From: Hyphomicrobium_A sp963724945
GTDB taxonomy: Bacteria > Pseudomonadota > Alphaproteobacteria > Rhizobiales > Hyphomicrobiaceae
Direction of reading: 5' to 3'
Assembly: GCA_963724945.1 (NCBI GenBank)
Contig: CAVRWL010000003.1
Location: 1,984,001 to 2,048,000, forward strand
DNA length: 64,000 bases
The notes under the pieces are model-generated. The model saw only the letters and a program-made list of their open reading frames with translations. It searched no databases and had not been told where the DNA came from. Below are positions 38,130-47,477 of this stretch, piece by piece (position 1 is the first letter of the stretch; each line of letters starts with the position of its first letter). Made by a program: the position numbers and the translations under genes.

Positions 38130-38738
38130 TTAGGACTGCGGACATTCGGCGCCGGCCTGCACCCAGGCCTTGATCAGCTCTCCGAACTCGGCCTGCGTTC
38201 CCGGCGCCGGCGTGCGGCCGACACCAGGGTGCCAGGCCCAGCCGACAAGCGAATCCTCCGCCATGTGGTGGACGAGCGCGGTAAGCGACCTGCCGCCATT
38301 GCGCTTGGGGTCCTTGATCTGCTCGCAGATCTCGGCGAGGTGCTTGCCGGCCCAGGCCATCTCGATGGGCGCCAGCTGCCAGGCCGGATGGCCTGGGATA
38401 TGCCCCGGATCGAAATTGGCGGGCCCATGGCACGTGGTGCAGTGCATCCCCGGCGCGCCGAGACCGGCCTCCCCGCGCACCACCAGCGGCTGGTGCGGGT
38501 GCTCGTCGTCGCCTTGCGAGGGACGATCGCCGGCGGGATGACAGTTAACGCAGCGCGGAGACAGGATCACTTTGCCCGCCTCGTTGAAGAGGGCGATGGC
38601 GCGCTCCTTCTTGTCGGCGATGCCAGAGAAGCTCGCCGCAGGCTTGAGCGGTTGCACCTCTTGTTGGCGGGCAGAGACGGCGATGCCGGTTGCGATGATG
38701 ACCAAGGCCCCGGCGAGCCATACAAGGAACGCTCTCAT
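38130..38738 (-). CDS. Diheme cytochrome c subunit of isoquinoline-type oxidoreductase
   Basis: 202 residues from the ATG at 38738 behind GGAGGAGGAG. One N-terminal hydrophobic segment (about residues 3-22) serves as an export signal or anchor. Two heme sites are visible: C63-V-N-C66-H67 and C100-T-T-C103-H104. It probably passes electrons from the periplasmic molybdoenzyme to the respiratory chain. It starts 20 bases after iorB. Cytochromes of this kind commonly accompany Tat-exported IorB-type enzymes. Confidence 0.85.
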   Translation of the reverse strand: MRAFLVWLAGALVIIATGIAVSARQQEVQPLKPAASFSGIADKKERAIALFNEAGKVILSPRCVNCHPAGDRPSQGDDEHPHQPLVVRGEAGLGAPGMHCTTCHGPANFDPGHIPGHPAWQLAPIEMAWAGKHLAEICEQIKDPKRNGGRSLTALVHHMAEDSLVGWAWHPGVGRTPAPGTQAEFGELIKAWVQAGAECPQS

Positions 38739-38758
38739 GCTGGGCTCCTCCTCCAGCC

Positions 38759-40930
38759 TCAGGTGGACTTCAACAGGTCTGTCTTGATGGGCAGCTTGCG
38801 CAGCCGCACGCCCGTTGCCGCATAGACCGCGTTGAGCACGGCGGGCGCCAAGGACGTCGTGCCGGGCTCGCCGATGCCGCCGGGCTTCTCGGCGCTCTTG
38901 ACGACCTCGACCTCGATGACGGGGGCCTCGTAGATGCGCAGCATGCGGTAATTGTCGAAGTTCGACTGCTCGACACGCCCCTGCTTGAGGGTGATCTCGC
39001 CCCAAAGCGTCGCCGTGATGCCGAAGATGATGCCGCTCTGCATCTGCGCCACGATGGTGTCGGGATTGACGGCGACACCAGTGTCGACGACGCACACGAC
39101 GCGGTCGACGTGCACCTCGCCGGATTTTGCGACCGTCACCTCGGCAACCTGGGACATGTAGCTGCCGAAGGTATTGTGCACGCACACGCCGCGCCCGCGT
39201 CTCTCGCCCAGCGGCTTACCCCAGCCGGCAATTTCGGCCGCGCGGTTCAAGACGTGGAGCGCGCGCGGATTGCTGCCAAGCAGCGCTTGCCGGTAGGCGA
39301 CCGGGTCCTTTTTCGCGATCGCCGCCAGCTCGTCGACGAAGCTTTCGACCACATAGACGTTGTGCGTCGGGCCGACGCCGCGCCAAAACGCGGTGGGAAT
39401 GCCCGGAGGCTCCTCGCGCACGTACTCGACCCGTTTGTTGGGGATTGCATAGGGCATGTCGACGGCGCCATCGACCGCATCCGGATCGATGCCGTTCTTG
39501 AACAACGGCGGGAAGAAGCGCGCCATAATCGAGGAGCCCACGATGCGATGGCTCCAGGCGACCGGCCTGCCGTCATCATCGAGGCCGGCGCTGATGCGGT
39601 CGTAGTAGTAGGGGCGGTACATGTCGTGCTGGATGTCCTCCTCGCGGCTCCATACGACCTTGACCGGGTCCTTGCATTGCTTGGCAATCAGAGCAGCCTG
39701 CACGATGAAGTCGAACTCCAGCCGCCGTCCGAAGCCGCCGCCCAAAAGGTGATTGTGGATGCGCACCTGCTCCGGCTTCAGCCCGAGCGTCTTCGCCACC
39801 GCCTGCTGCGCGACGGTGGGTATCTGCGTGCCGACCCAGACATCGCAGCCATCGGGCCTCACCTGTACGGTGCAGTTCACCGGCTCCATGGTCGCGTGTG
39901 CGAGGAAAGGCGCCTCGTAGACGGCGTCGACCTTGATCGCTGCGCCGGCCAAAGCGGCCGTCACGTCCCCCTCGTTCTTGGCGACGGCGCCCTCGCGCTG
40001 GGCCGCCTTTGCCAGTGCCGCCACCACGTCGGCAGTGGTGAGAGCGGCATGCGGCCCATCGTCGAACTTCGCCGCCCCCGCTTCGAGGCCGGTCCTCGCT
40101 GCCCAGTAGTGATCGGCTATCACGGCGGCGGCGTTGTCGAGCTTCACGACCTGATGCACGCCCGCCACCTTCATCGCGGCCGCATCATCGAACGAAGCGA
40201 GCGTGCCGCCGAACGCCGGGCAAGCCGCGACGGTCGCGATCTTCATGCCGGGCACCTGCGTGTCGATGCCGAACTTGGCCGTGCCGTCGACCTTGCCCGA
40301 GACATCGAGCCGCTTGGCGGGCGTGCCGATGACGCGGAACGTGCTCGGGTCCTTAAGCTTGACGTCGGTGGGGACCGGGAGATTCGCCGCGGCGTCGGCC
40401 AGCTCGCCGAAGGCGATGCGCTTATTGCCCGCGGCATCGACGACATAGCCGGGCTCGGTCGTCAGCACGCTTGCATCGACGTTCAGCTTCCGCGCGGCCG
40501 CCGCGATCAGCATGGCCCGCGCGGCGGCACCAACCTGGCGCAGAGGCATATAGAAGGCGCGGATGGACGAGGAATTGCCCGTCGTCTGCACGCCGCCGAG
40601 GAAGGCGTTGCCGTAGAGCTTATCGCTTGGGGGCGACGTCTCCACGCCGACGTTGCTCATGTCGACGTCGAGCTCCTCGGCCACCAGCATCGGCAGCGAT
40701 GTGTAAACCCCCTGCCCCATCTCGGCCATCGGAGAGACGATCGTCACCTTGCCTTGCGGGTCGATGCGGATGTAGGCGTCGGGGGGCAGGAGCTTGGCCG
40801 CTTCCGCCGCATCCGCACCGGGCCCTTCGGGCACCCAGCCGATCATTAGGCCGCCGCCGATGGCCGCCCCGGCCTTGAGGAAGAGGCGGCGGGAAATCGT
40901 CTGCGCGTTGTGCGCGAGGGTCTGCTGCAT
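38759..40930 (-). CDS. iorB: Isoquinoline 1-oxidoreductase-type large subunit (molybdopterin)
   Basis: 723 residues from the ATG at 40930. A Tat signal 'ISRRLFLKAGAAIGGG' is near residues 12-27. The two-part molybdopterin aldehyde-dehydrogenase fold follows, with 'MAEMGQGVYTSLPMLVAEEL', 'GNAFLGGVQTTGNSSS' and 'LLGGGFGRRLEFDF' as family landmarks; the C-terminus keeps 'GGIGEPGTTSLAPAV' with the catalytic Glu (GEPGTTS). It oxidises an aldehyde or N-heteroaromatic; the true substrate is unknown, as for most relatives. With iorA and the diheme cytochrome it forms a periplasmic complex. Confidence 0.9.
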   Translation of the reverse strand: MQQTLAHNAQTISRRLFLKAGAAIGGGLMIGWVPEGPGADAAEAAKLLPPDAYIRIDPQGKVTIVSPMAEMGQGVYTSLPMLVAEELDVDMSNVGVETSPPSDKLYGNAFLGGVQTTGNSSSIRAFYMPLRQVGAAARAMLIAAAARKLNVDASVLTTEPGYVVDAAGNKRIAFGELADAAANLPVPTDVKLKDPSTFRVIGTPAKRLDVSGKVDGTAKFGIDTQVPGMKIATVAACPAFGGTLASFDDAAAMKVAGVHQVVKLDNAAAVIADHYWAARTGLEAGAAKFDDGPHAALTTADVVAALAKAAQREGAVAKNEGDVTAALAGAAIKVDAVYEAPFLAHATMEPVNCTVQVRPDGCDVWVGTQIPTVAQQAVAKTLGLKPEQVRIHNHLLGGGFGRRLEFDFIVQAALIAKQCKDPVKVVWSREEDIQHDMYRPYYYDRISAGLDDDGRPVAWSHRIVGSSIMARFFPPLFKNGIDPDAVDGAVDMPYAIPNKRVEYVREEPPGIPTAFWRGVGPTHNVYVVESFVDELAAIAKKDPVAYRQALLGSNPRALHVLNRAAEIAGWGKPLGERRGRGVCVHNTFGSYMSQVAEVTVAKSGEVHVDRVVCVVDTGVAVNPDTIVAQMQSGIIFGITATLWGEITLKQGRVEQSNFDNYRMLRIYEAPVIEVEVVKSAEKPGGIGEPGTTSLAPAVLNAVYAATGVRLRKLPIKTDLLKST

Positions 40931-40938
40931 TGCAATCC

Positions 40939-41403
40939 TCACTGTCCCCCCATCGACTTGGCGGCGTGCTTGATGGCCTCGCGAATGCGCAGGTAGGTTC
41001 CGCAGCGGCAGATGTTCCCCGCCATCGCCCGATCGATGTCGGTGTCGGTGGGTGAGGGAATGCTGGCGAGCAGCGCCGCGGCCGACATGATTTGCCCGGA
41101 CTGACAGTAGCCGCACTGCACGACCTCTCGGTCGAGCCACGCGGTCTGGATCGCTTTGCCTTCCGTTGTCTCTCCGACCGCCTCGATCGTCGTGACCGAC
41201 GCATCGGCAACTTCGCTGATCGGGGTGACGCAGGAGCGTCTCGGCTCGCCGTCGACATGGACGGTGCACGCCCCGCACTGGGCGATGCCGCAGCCGAACT
41301 TGGTTCCGGTCAGGCCTTGGACGTCACGCAGGAACCACAGAAGCGGCATCGACGGGTCACCGTCGAACTGCACCGCCTTTCCGTTCACTGTCAGCGAAAT
41401 CAT
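40939..41403 (-). CDS. iorA: [2Fe-2S] small subunit of isoquinoline-type oxidoreductase
   Basis: 154 residues. The plant-ferredoxin-type cluster uses Cys38, Cys43, Cys46 and Cys58; the second cluster uses Cys97, Cys100, Cys132 and Cys134 ('QCGYCQSGQ' and 'NICRCGTY'). No signal is present, so it should ride through the Tat system with iorB. It starts the operon iorA-iorB-cytochrome-XdhC-MobA, with 8 bases to iorB. Confidence 0.92.
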   Translation of the reverse strand: MISLTVNGKAVQFDGDPSMPLLWFLRDVQGLTGTKFGCGIAQCGACTVHVDGEPRRSCVTPISEVADASVTTIEAVGETTEGKAIQTAWLDREVVQCGYCQSGQIMSAAALLASIPSPTDTDIDRAMAGNICRCGTYLRIREAIKHAAKSMGGQ

Positions 41404-41512
41404 TGGCTGCCTCACTTTGCTGCAAGCTGGGACGCATGAGGTGGCAGGTGAGAAGATAGTCTCGCTATGAAACGTTATCGTGGACGCCTCGGGTTTCGGA
41501 AGCTCAATCTCA

Positions 41513-44500
41513 CTACTCGGCGGGCTGCGGGCCGGGCGCGGCTGAGCGCTTGCGGGCCGCAAGGCCGGCAATCCAGCGGCTGATCACATAGAACGTCGGG
41601 GTGAACAGCAGACCGAACAAGGTCACGCCGATCATGCCGGAGAACACCGCCGTTCCGAGCGCCTGGCGCAGCTCCGCGCCAGCGCCCGTCGCCCAGACGA
41701 GCGGCACGACGCCGAAGATGAAGGCGAGCGAGGTCATGAGGATCGGGCGCAGGCGCAAATGCGCGGCCTCGATGGCGGCGGCCCAGCGGTCGCGGCCGCC
41801 GTCCTCAAGGTGCTTGGCGAACTCCACGATCAGGATCGCGTTCTTGGCGGCAAGGCCGATGAGCACGATGAAGCCCACCTGGGTCAGGATGTTGTTGTCC
41901 TGGCCGCGCAGGAGCACGCCGGTGATGGAGGCGATGAGGCACATCGGCACGATGAGGATGACGGCCAGGGGCAGCGTCAGGCTCTCGTACTGCGCCGCCA
42001 GCACCAGAAACACGAACACGACCGCGAGCGAGAAGGCGAATATCGAAGTGTTGCCGGCGCGCTGCTGCTGGAAGGCGAGCGTCGTCCATTCGTAGCTGAA
42101 GCCCGGCGGCAGCGTCGCCGCCGCGAGCTGCTGCATGATGTCGATCGCCTGGCCTTGCGAGGTGCCGGGCGCCGGCGAGCCGTCGAGCTCGGCGGCCGGA
42201 TAGAGATTGTAGCGCGGCACGCGGTAGGGGCCGGAGATGTTGCTGACGGTGGTGAAGGAGCCGAGCGGCACCGCATCGCCTCGGTCGTTGCGCACGCGGA
42301 TCTTCAAGACGTCGCTTGGCTCGAGCCGGTAGGGCGCGTCGGCCTGCGCCGTGACACGGAAGGTGTGCCCCAGCAGATTGAAGTCGTTGACGTAGGTCGA
42401 GCCGAGGTAGGTCTGCAGCGCGGCGAACACGTCGGGCACCTTGATGCCGAGCAGCTGCGCCTTGGTGCGGTCGATGTCGAGATAGAGCTGCGGCGTCGAA
42501 GACTCGAACAGCGAGTAGACCTGATGCAGGCCCGGTGTCTGCGCCGCGCGTGCCATCATGGCATAGACGGCGTTCTGCAGCGCTTGTGATCCATGGCCGC
42601 CGCGGTCCTCGACCATCATGCGGAATCCGCCCGCCGTGCCGATGCCGCGCACAGGCGGAGGCCTGGCGACAATGACCAGGCCGTCCTGGATCACCGAGAG
42701 CTTCCGCAGCAGCGTCGCCTGGAGGGCGGCAGCCGTCTGATCGGGGTGGCCGGCCCGCTGCTCGAACGGATCGAGAGTGACGAACACGGCGCCGGCGTTG
42801 GGGGCAGCCGTGCGCGTGGCACCGGAGAAACCGACGATGTTCACCGCGTGGGCGATACCTGGAACCGTCAGCGCGATTTCGACCACGCGGCGGTTGACCG
42901 CGTCGGTGCGCGCCAGCGAGGCGCCGCCCGGCAGCTGCGTCACCACGATGAGATAGCCGACGTCGAGCTGCGGGATGAAGCCGACCGGCGCCTTGCGGAA
43001 CTCGTTCAAGCCGAAGGCGAGCACGCCGCCGTAGACGACGAGCATGATGACGGCGAAGCGCACGACCTTGGCGGTGAACCAGCCGTAGCCTGCCCCCAGC
43101 TTCTCGAACGCCCAGTTGAAGGCTGCAAAAAAGCCGCGCAGCGGCAGCGTCCACCAGCTGTGCTTGCCGTGCTGCGTGTGCGGCTTCAGGAACAGCGCGC
43201 ACATGGCCGGGGAGAGCGTCAGAGACACGACGAGCGAGATGATGGTCGCGCCCGCGATCGTCAGCGCGAACTGGCGGTAGAACTGGCCGGTGATGCCGGT
43301 GATGAAGGCAGTCGGCGTGAACACGGCGCACAGCACCAGCGCAATGGCGATCAGGGCCGAGCCGACCTCGTCCATCGTTCGCTTTGCCGCCTCGCGCGGA
43401 GAGAGTCCGGCGGCGATATTGCGTTCGACGTTCTCCACCACGACGATCGCATCGTCCACGACGATGCCGATCGCGAGCACCAGCCCGAACAGCGACAGGT
43501 TGTTGAGCGAGAACCCGAACATCGCCATGAAGAAGAAGGTGCCGATCAGCGACACCGGAATGGCGACGATGGGGATGATCGCCGCGCGCCAGGTCTGCAG
43601 GAAGAGGATCACCACCAGTACGACGAGCACGATCGCCTCGCCGATGGTGGTGACCACGGCATCGACCGACTTCTGGATGAACTCGGTGGGATTGTAGATG
43701 ATCGTGTACTTGAGCCCTTCCGGGAAGTCCTTCGACAGCTTGTCCATCGTGGACTTGACCGCTTCGGCGGTCGCGATCGCGTTCGATCCCGGACGCTGGA
43801 ATACGCCAAGCGCGATGGCAGGATCGCGGTCGAGGTAGGAGTTGCGCCCGTAGTCCTGCGCCGCCAGCTCGACGCGCCCCACATCCTTCACGCGGACGAC
43901 GGCGTTGTCGGTCTGCTTGACGACGATGTTGGCGAACTCATCGGGATCGTTGAGGCGGCCGAGCGTGCGTACCGAGAGCTCGAAGGCACCCTGTTTGGCG
44001 ACGGGCGGCTGGTTGAGCACGCCGGATGCCACCTGCACGTTCTGGCCTTGCAGCGCCGTCACCACGTCGCTCGCGGTCAGATTGAGCGACTGCAGGCGGT
44101 CGGGATCGAGCCACACGCGCATAGAGTAGTCGCGGCTGCCGAACACGGTGATGGAGCCGATGCCCTCGATGCGCTTGAGGACGTCAGTCACATACAAACT
44201 GGCGTAGTTGGAGATAAAGAGCGTGTCGCGCGACTTGTCGGGCGAGTAGAGATGCACGACCATCATCAGGTCGGGCGAGGCCTTGGCGACGGTGACGCCG
44301 ATGTTGCGCACGTCCTGCGGCAGCCGCGGCTGCGCGATCGCCACCCGGTTCTGCACCTGCACCTGTGCGATATCGAGGTTGGTGCCTAGCTCGAACGTCA
44401 CCTCGATGGAGAACTGCCCGTCACCCGTCGAGTTCGACGTGATGTAGAGCATGTTCTCGACGCCGTTGATCTCCTGCTCGAGCGGGGCAACGACAGTGGC

Positions 44501-44680
44501 GGCCACCACGTCGGCGCTGGCGCCGGGATACTGGCCGGTCACGGTGACCGTCGGCGGCGCGATCTCGGGATACTGCGCGATCGGTAGCGTGCCGTACGAC
44601 ACCGCCCCCAGGATCACGAAGACCATGGAGATGACGGCGGCGAAGATCGGCCGGTCGATGAAGAACTGTGAGATCCGCAT
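41513..44680 (-). CDS. RND-family (HAE1) multidrug efflux transporter
   Basis: About 1055 residues. The start is the ATG at 44680 ('RISQFFIDRPIFAAVISMV'); a GTG at 44692 overlapping the previous stop (GTGA) is an alternative. HAE1 features include paired Asp in 'AIGIVVDDAIVVVENVERN' (proton relay), twelve membrane helices in the usual 1+5+1+5 plan, two large periplasmic loops, and a C-terminal 'VPLVWATGAGAELRQALGTAVFSGM'. It pairs with the adapter immediately upstream. It probably exports hydrophobic or aromatic compounds. No outer-membrane factor gene is adjacent. Confidence 0.93.
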   Translation of the reverse strand: MRISQFFIDRPIFAAVISMVFVILGAVSYGTLPIAQYPEIAPPTVTVTGQYPGASADVVAATVVAPLEQEINGVENMLYITSNSTGDGQFSIEVTFELGTNLDIAQVQVQNRVAIAQPRLPQDVRNIGVTVAKASPDLMMVVHLYSPDKSRDTLFISNYASLYVTDVLKRIEGIGSITVFGSRDYSMRVWLDPDRLQSLNLTASDVVTALQGQNVQVASGVLNQPPVAKQGAFELSVRTLGRLNDPDEFANIVVKQTDNAVVRVKDVGRVELAAQDYGRNSYLDRDPAIALGVFQRPGSNAIATAEAVKSTMDKLSKDFPEGLKYTIIYNPTEFIQKSVDAVVTTIGEAIVLVVLVVILFLQTWRAAIIPIVAIPVSLIGTFFFMAMFGFSLNNLSLFGLVLAIGIVVDDAIVVVENVERNIAAGLSPREAAKRTMDEVGSALIAIALVLCAVFTPTAFITGITGQFYRQFALTIAGATIISLVVSLTLSPAMCALFLKPHTQHGKHSWWTLPLRGFFAAFNWAFEKLGAGYGWFTAKVVRFAVIMLVVYGGVLAFGLNEFRKAPVGFIPQLDVGYLIVVTQLPGGASLARTDAVNRRVVEIALTVPGIAHAVNIVGFSGATRTAAPNAGAVFVTLDPFEQRAGHPDQTAAALQATLLRKLSVIQDGLVIVARPPPVRGIGTAGGFRMMVEDRGGHGSQALQNAVYAMMARAAQTPGLHQVYSLFESSTPQLYLDIDRTKAQLLGIKVPDVFAALQTYLGSTYVNDFNLLGHTFRVTAQADAPYRLEPSDVLKIRVRNDRGDAVPLGSFTTVSNISGPYRVPRYNLYPAAELDGSPAPGTSQGQAIDIMQQLAAATLPPGFSYEWTTLAFQQQRAGNTSIFAFSLAVVFVFLVLAAQYESLTLPLAVILIVPMCLIASITGVLLRGQDNNILTQVGFIVLIGLAAKNAILIVEFAKHLEDGGRDRWAAAIEAAHLRLRPILMTSLAFIFGVVPLVWATGAGAELRQALGTAVFSGMIGVTLFGLLFTPTFYVISRWIAGLAARKRSAAPGPQPAE

Positions 44681-44688
44681 GCGGCCCG

Positions 44689-45882
44689 TCACTCGTCCTT
44701 GGTCTTGGATGGAACGGGCGCCGCCGAGGCGATGTCACCTGCCTGCGGGGCAACCTTGACGCCGGGACGCACGCGCATCAGCCCGTTGATCACCACGCGA
44801 TCGTCGGCCTTGAGCCCCGATTTGATGACGCGCAGACCGTTGACGACGCGTCCGAGGGTGACGGGCTGCGGGCGCGCAACGTCGTTTTTGTCGAGCACGT
44901 AAAGGATCTTGCGCACCTGCTCGGTGCCGATCGCCGCGTCGGGCACGAGCAGCGCCTCGGCCGGCGGCGCCATGGCCACGCGGATGCGTGCGAACATGCC
45001 GGGCGTGAACGTGCCGTCGGGATTGGCGAACTCCGCGCGCCCGCGGATCGAACCGGAGTTGCGATCGATGGCGTTGTCGATGAAGTCCATATGACCTTCG
45101 TGAGCGAAATCGCGCTCATCGATGAGCTGCAGCTCGACGGGGACGTTCATGGCGGGGCTGCGCGCGTCCTTGTGGGCGCGCAGGAAGCGCAGGTAGGAGG
45201 TCTCGTCCCAGGTGAACTCGAAGCGGATCGGGTCGGTCGATTGGATGGTCGCGAGCAGCGTCGTGTTGCCGCTCGTGCCACCGGTGACGAGGTTGCCGAT
45301 CGAGACGCGCCGGTCGCCGATGCGTCCCGCCACCGGGGCTTTCAGCTCGGTGTACGCGAGGTCGAGCTCGGCCTGCTGCACGGCCGCCTCCTGGGCCTTG
45401 ACCGTCGCCTCGGCCACGCGCTTTGCCTGCACGCGCTGGTCGAACGTCTGCTCGGTGATGGTCGTTCCGCGCACGAGGCTTTGCCCGCGCTTAAGCTCGT
45501 TTGCGGCAAAGGTGAGGTTGGCCTTGGCTTGATCGAGGGCTGCGTTGGCTTGGTCGAGTGCGGCCTGGAACGGCCTGCGGTCGATGGTGAACAGGAGATC
45601 GCCCGCCTTGACCAACTGCCCGTCGCGGAAGTGGATCGACTCGAGGTAGCCCGAGACGCGCGCGCGCACCTCGACGGCGTCGACCGCGACGAAGCGCCCG
45701 ACGTACTCCTCCTCATCCGCCACCATCTTCTTCAAGGGTTGGGCGACGGTGACTTGCGGAGGCGCCGGCGGGGCTCCCTGCGCCTGCGAGGAGGCGCGCG
45801 AGCAGCCGGCCAGCGCCCCGGACAGCACCAAGGCCGTCAGCGGCAGAAGCGCAATTGCATTGGCAACACGTGAGAAGGGCAT
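44689..45882 (-). CDS. RND efflux periplasmic adapter lipoprotein
   Basis: 397 residues from the ATG at 45882. The signal ends in lipobox 'GALAGC' (Cys about residue 27). The membrane-fusion plan is clear: lipoyl half 'VDAVEVRARVSGYLESIHFRDGQLVKAGDLLF', a coiled-coil hairpin rich in Ala/Gln (about residues 110-160), the second lipoyl half 'AYTELKAPVAGRIGDRRVSIGNLV', then beta-barrel and membrane-proximal domains. Its stop touches the transporter start, so the two are one operon. Confidence 0.93.
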   Translation of the reverse strand: MPFSRVANAIALLPLTALVLSGALAGCSRASSQAQGAPPAPPQVTVAQPLKKMVADEEEYVGRFVAVDAVEVRARVSGYLESIHFRDGQLVKAGDLLFTIDRRPFQAALDQANAALDQAKANLTFAANELKRGQSLVRGTTITEQTFDQRVQAKRVAEATVKAQEAAVQQAELDLAYTELKAPVAGRIGDRRVSIGNLVTGGTSGNTTLLATIQSTDPIRFEFTWDETSYLRFLRAHKDARSPAMNVPVELQLIDERDFAHEGHMDFIDNAIDRNSGSIRGRAEFANPDGTFTPGMFARIRVAMAPPAEALLVPDAAIGTEQVRKILYVLDKNDVARPQPVTLGRVVNGLRVIKSGLKADDRVVINGLMRVRPGVKVAPQAGDIASAAPVPSKTKDE

Positions 45883-45958
45883 GTGAAACCGTCCGGCTGG
45901 GTGCTGGTTGGCGCTCGTCTTGGGGTCCGTGCAAGCGGACCGTCTCATTTGGAGGTCC

Positions 45959-46585
45959 TCAGGCGGCGGCGAGAACGCCGGCAACCGAGCTCGCGCGGCG
46001 TACGGCGGCGTCGACCGCCCGCTCCGCCGCTTCCGCGCCCAGCCCCACGCCTTCGATGAGGATCGTCTCGATGTCGGTGATGCCCAGGAAGTTCAGCACC
46101 GAGCGCAGGTAGCTCTCGTCGTGCTCGCTGGCCCGCATCGGTCCGCCCGAGTAGATCCCGCCACGCGCGAGAACCAGAATGGCGCGCCGTCCCGCGAGCA
46201 GGCCTTTGGTCCCGTGCTCGGTGTAGCGGAAGGTGCGGCCAGGGCGGGCGACATAGTCGACCCACGCCTTAAGCGTGGAGGGGATGCCGAAATTGATCAT
46301 GGCGGCGGCGATGACGATCGTGTCGGCGGCGAGGAGCTCGTCGACGAGAATGTCGGACTGCTCTATCAAGGCGTGTTGGCGCCTCGTGCGCGGACCGGCG
46401 ACCGAGCGCGTCGCGGTGACGAAATCATCGTCGATGTGCGGCAGTGGATTGCCAGCAAGATCGCGGATGGTAACGCCCGAGTCGGGATGTACAATGCGAA
46501 GCTCCTTGAGGACGCGCGCGGCCACGAGGTTGGAATAGGAGGTATCGCGACGAGGGCTGCTCGTCAGGCACAGGATCTGGCGCAT
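45959..46585 (-). CDS. FMN-dependent NADH-azoreductase (AzoR-like)
   Basis: 208 residues from the ATG at 46585. Flavodoxin-like fold: 'CLTSSPRRDTSYSNLVAARVLKEL' (FMN loop) and 'TIVIAAAMINFGIPSTLKAWVDYVARPGRTFRYTEHG', typical of AzoR/AcpD. It should reduce quinones and azo compounds with NADH, a response to electrophile stress. It is divergent from a TetR gene with a repeated operator between them, and runs toward the RND pair 76 bases away, so all three may answer to the same regulator. Confidence 0.88.
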   Translation of the reverse strand: MRQILCLTSSPRRDTSYSNLVAARVLKELRIVHPDSGVTIRDLAGNPLPHIDDDFVTATRSVAGPRTRRQHALIEQSDILVDELLAADTIVIAAAMINFGIPSTLKAWVDYVARPGRTFRYTEHGTKGLLAGRRAILVLARGGIYSGGPMRASEHDESYLRSVLNFLGITDIETILIEGVGLGAEAAERAVDAAVRRASSVAGVLAAA

Positions 46586-46661
46586 TGCGGGGTCCCACTT
46601 CGTGCTGCAGTGCGAAAACGAAGACATGACAACGAGGACATGACAACGTCCGCACATTGTG

Positions 46662-46705
46662 ATACTGACCGGTAACACCTATATCGTATACTGACCGGTC
46701 ACACC
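46662..46705. promoter_or_regulatory. Tandem TetR-type operator between azoR and tetR
   Basis: Two copies of an 18-base element, ATACTGACCGGTNACACC, at 46662-46679 and 46688-46705, differ at one base and are spaced 26 bases apart. Each centres on palindromic ACCGGT. They sit in the divergent promoter region just before the tetR ATG at 46720, where the regulator would control both directions. Confidence 0.6.
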
Positions 46706-46719
46706 CCAGTCAAGAGGCC

Positions 46720-47331
46720 ATGATTAAAGTCGTTACCCACACCATTCCTCAGGCTTCGCAACCCCCTCCGCGCGAGCGCATTCTTGCGGCCGCCCGCGAG
46801 CTTTTCTACCGGCACGGTATCCGCGCCGTCGGCGTGGAGGCCATCGCCGAGGCGGCCGCCACCAACAAGATGACGCTCTACCGCCATTTCGGTTCCAAGG
46901 ACGAGCTTGTCGCCTCCTATCTGAGCGAGCTTGCCAAGGAGGGCGACGCACTCTTCGAGAAGCTCGCCAGGGCGCACCCCGGAGACCCCAATGCCCAGAT
47001 CGATGGCTGGGTGCAGCACGTCGAGAATATCTTCCATGGCCGCGTCGATCGCGGCTGCGCCATTGCCAACGCTGCCGTCGAGCTGCGCGAGACCGAGCAT
47101 CCCGGCCGCCAGATCATCGACGACTACAAGACGCGCAAGCGCGACCGGCTCGTGGCGCTGTTCCGCGAGGCCGGCTATGCCGAGCCTGAGCGTCTGGCCG
47201 ACGAGGTCTTCCTCTTGTTTGAAGGCGCGCGCATCTCCATCCAGTGCTGCGCGAGCCCGGGCGGGCCGGCCTCACGCCTCGTCGGCATGCTGCGCTCGCT
47301 CTTGGCCGACCACGCCCCGTCTGCACGTTGA
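46720..47331 (+). CDS. TetR-family repressor divergent from azoR
   Basis: 203 residues. The helix-turn-helix is 'RERILAAARELFYRHGIRAVGVEAIAEAAATNKMTLYRHFGSKDELV' (about residues 18-64). The ligand domain has Cys near 'RGCAIANAAVEL' and 'SIQCCASPGG', so oxidative or electrophile sensing is possible but inferred. It probably binds the repeated ACCGGT element upstream and represses itself, azoR and perhaps the RND pair. Confidence 0.9.
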   Translation: MIKVVTHTIPQASQPPPRERILAAARELFYRHGIRAVGVEAIAEAAATNKMTLYRHFGSKDELVASYLSELAKEGDALFEKLARAHPGDPNAQIDGWVQHVENIFHGRVDRGCAIANAAVELRETEHPGRQIIDDYKTRKRDRLVALFREAGYAEPERLADEVFLLFEGARISIQCCASPGGPASRLVGMLRSLLADHAPSAR

Positions 47332-47477
47332 GCGCCTTTCGCGGCCGCGTGATCTTCTCCTCGTTGAGCCAGATCAAGGACCGGCCGCGCCTTATGACGG
47401 TAATTTGACAGGGCCGCGGAATGGGGTGACCGTGGCGGGGCGGTTCGTGCCGGCAAGAGCCGGCGCAGGAGGTCGCC

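Noticed and set aside
39110..40849. Plus-strand ORF (579 codons) opposite iorB
   Set aside because: Antisense of a convincing molybdopterin enzyme; the product is compositionally odd.
42593..44389. Long plus-strand ORF (598 codons) opposite the RND transporter
   Set aside because: It mirrors a clearly recognised transporter, has an Arg/His/Asp-rich composition typical of antisense frames in GC-rich DNA, and no ribosome site or family match.
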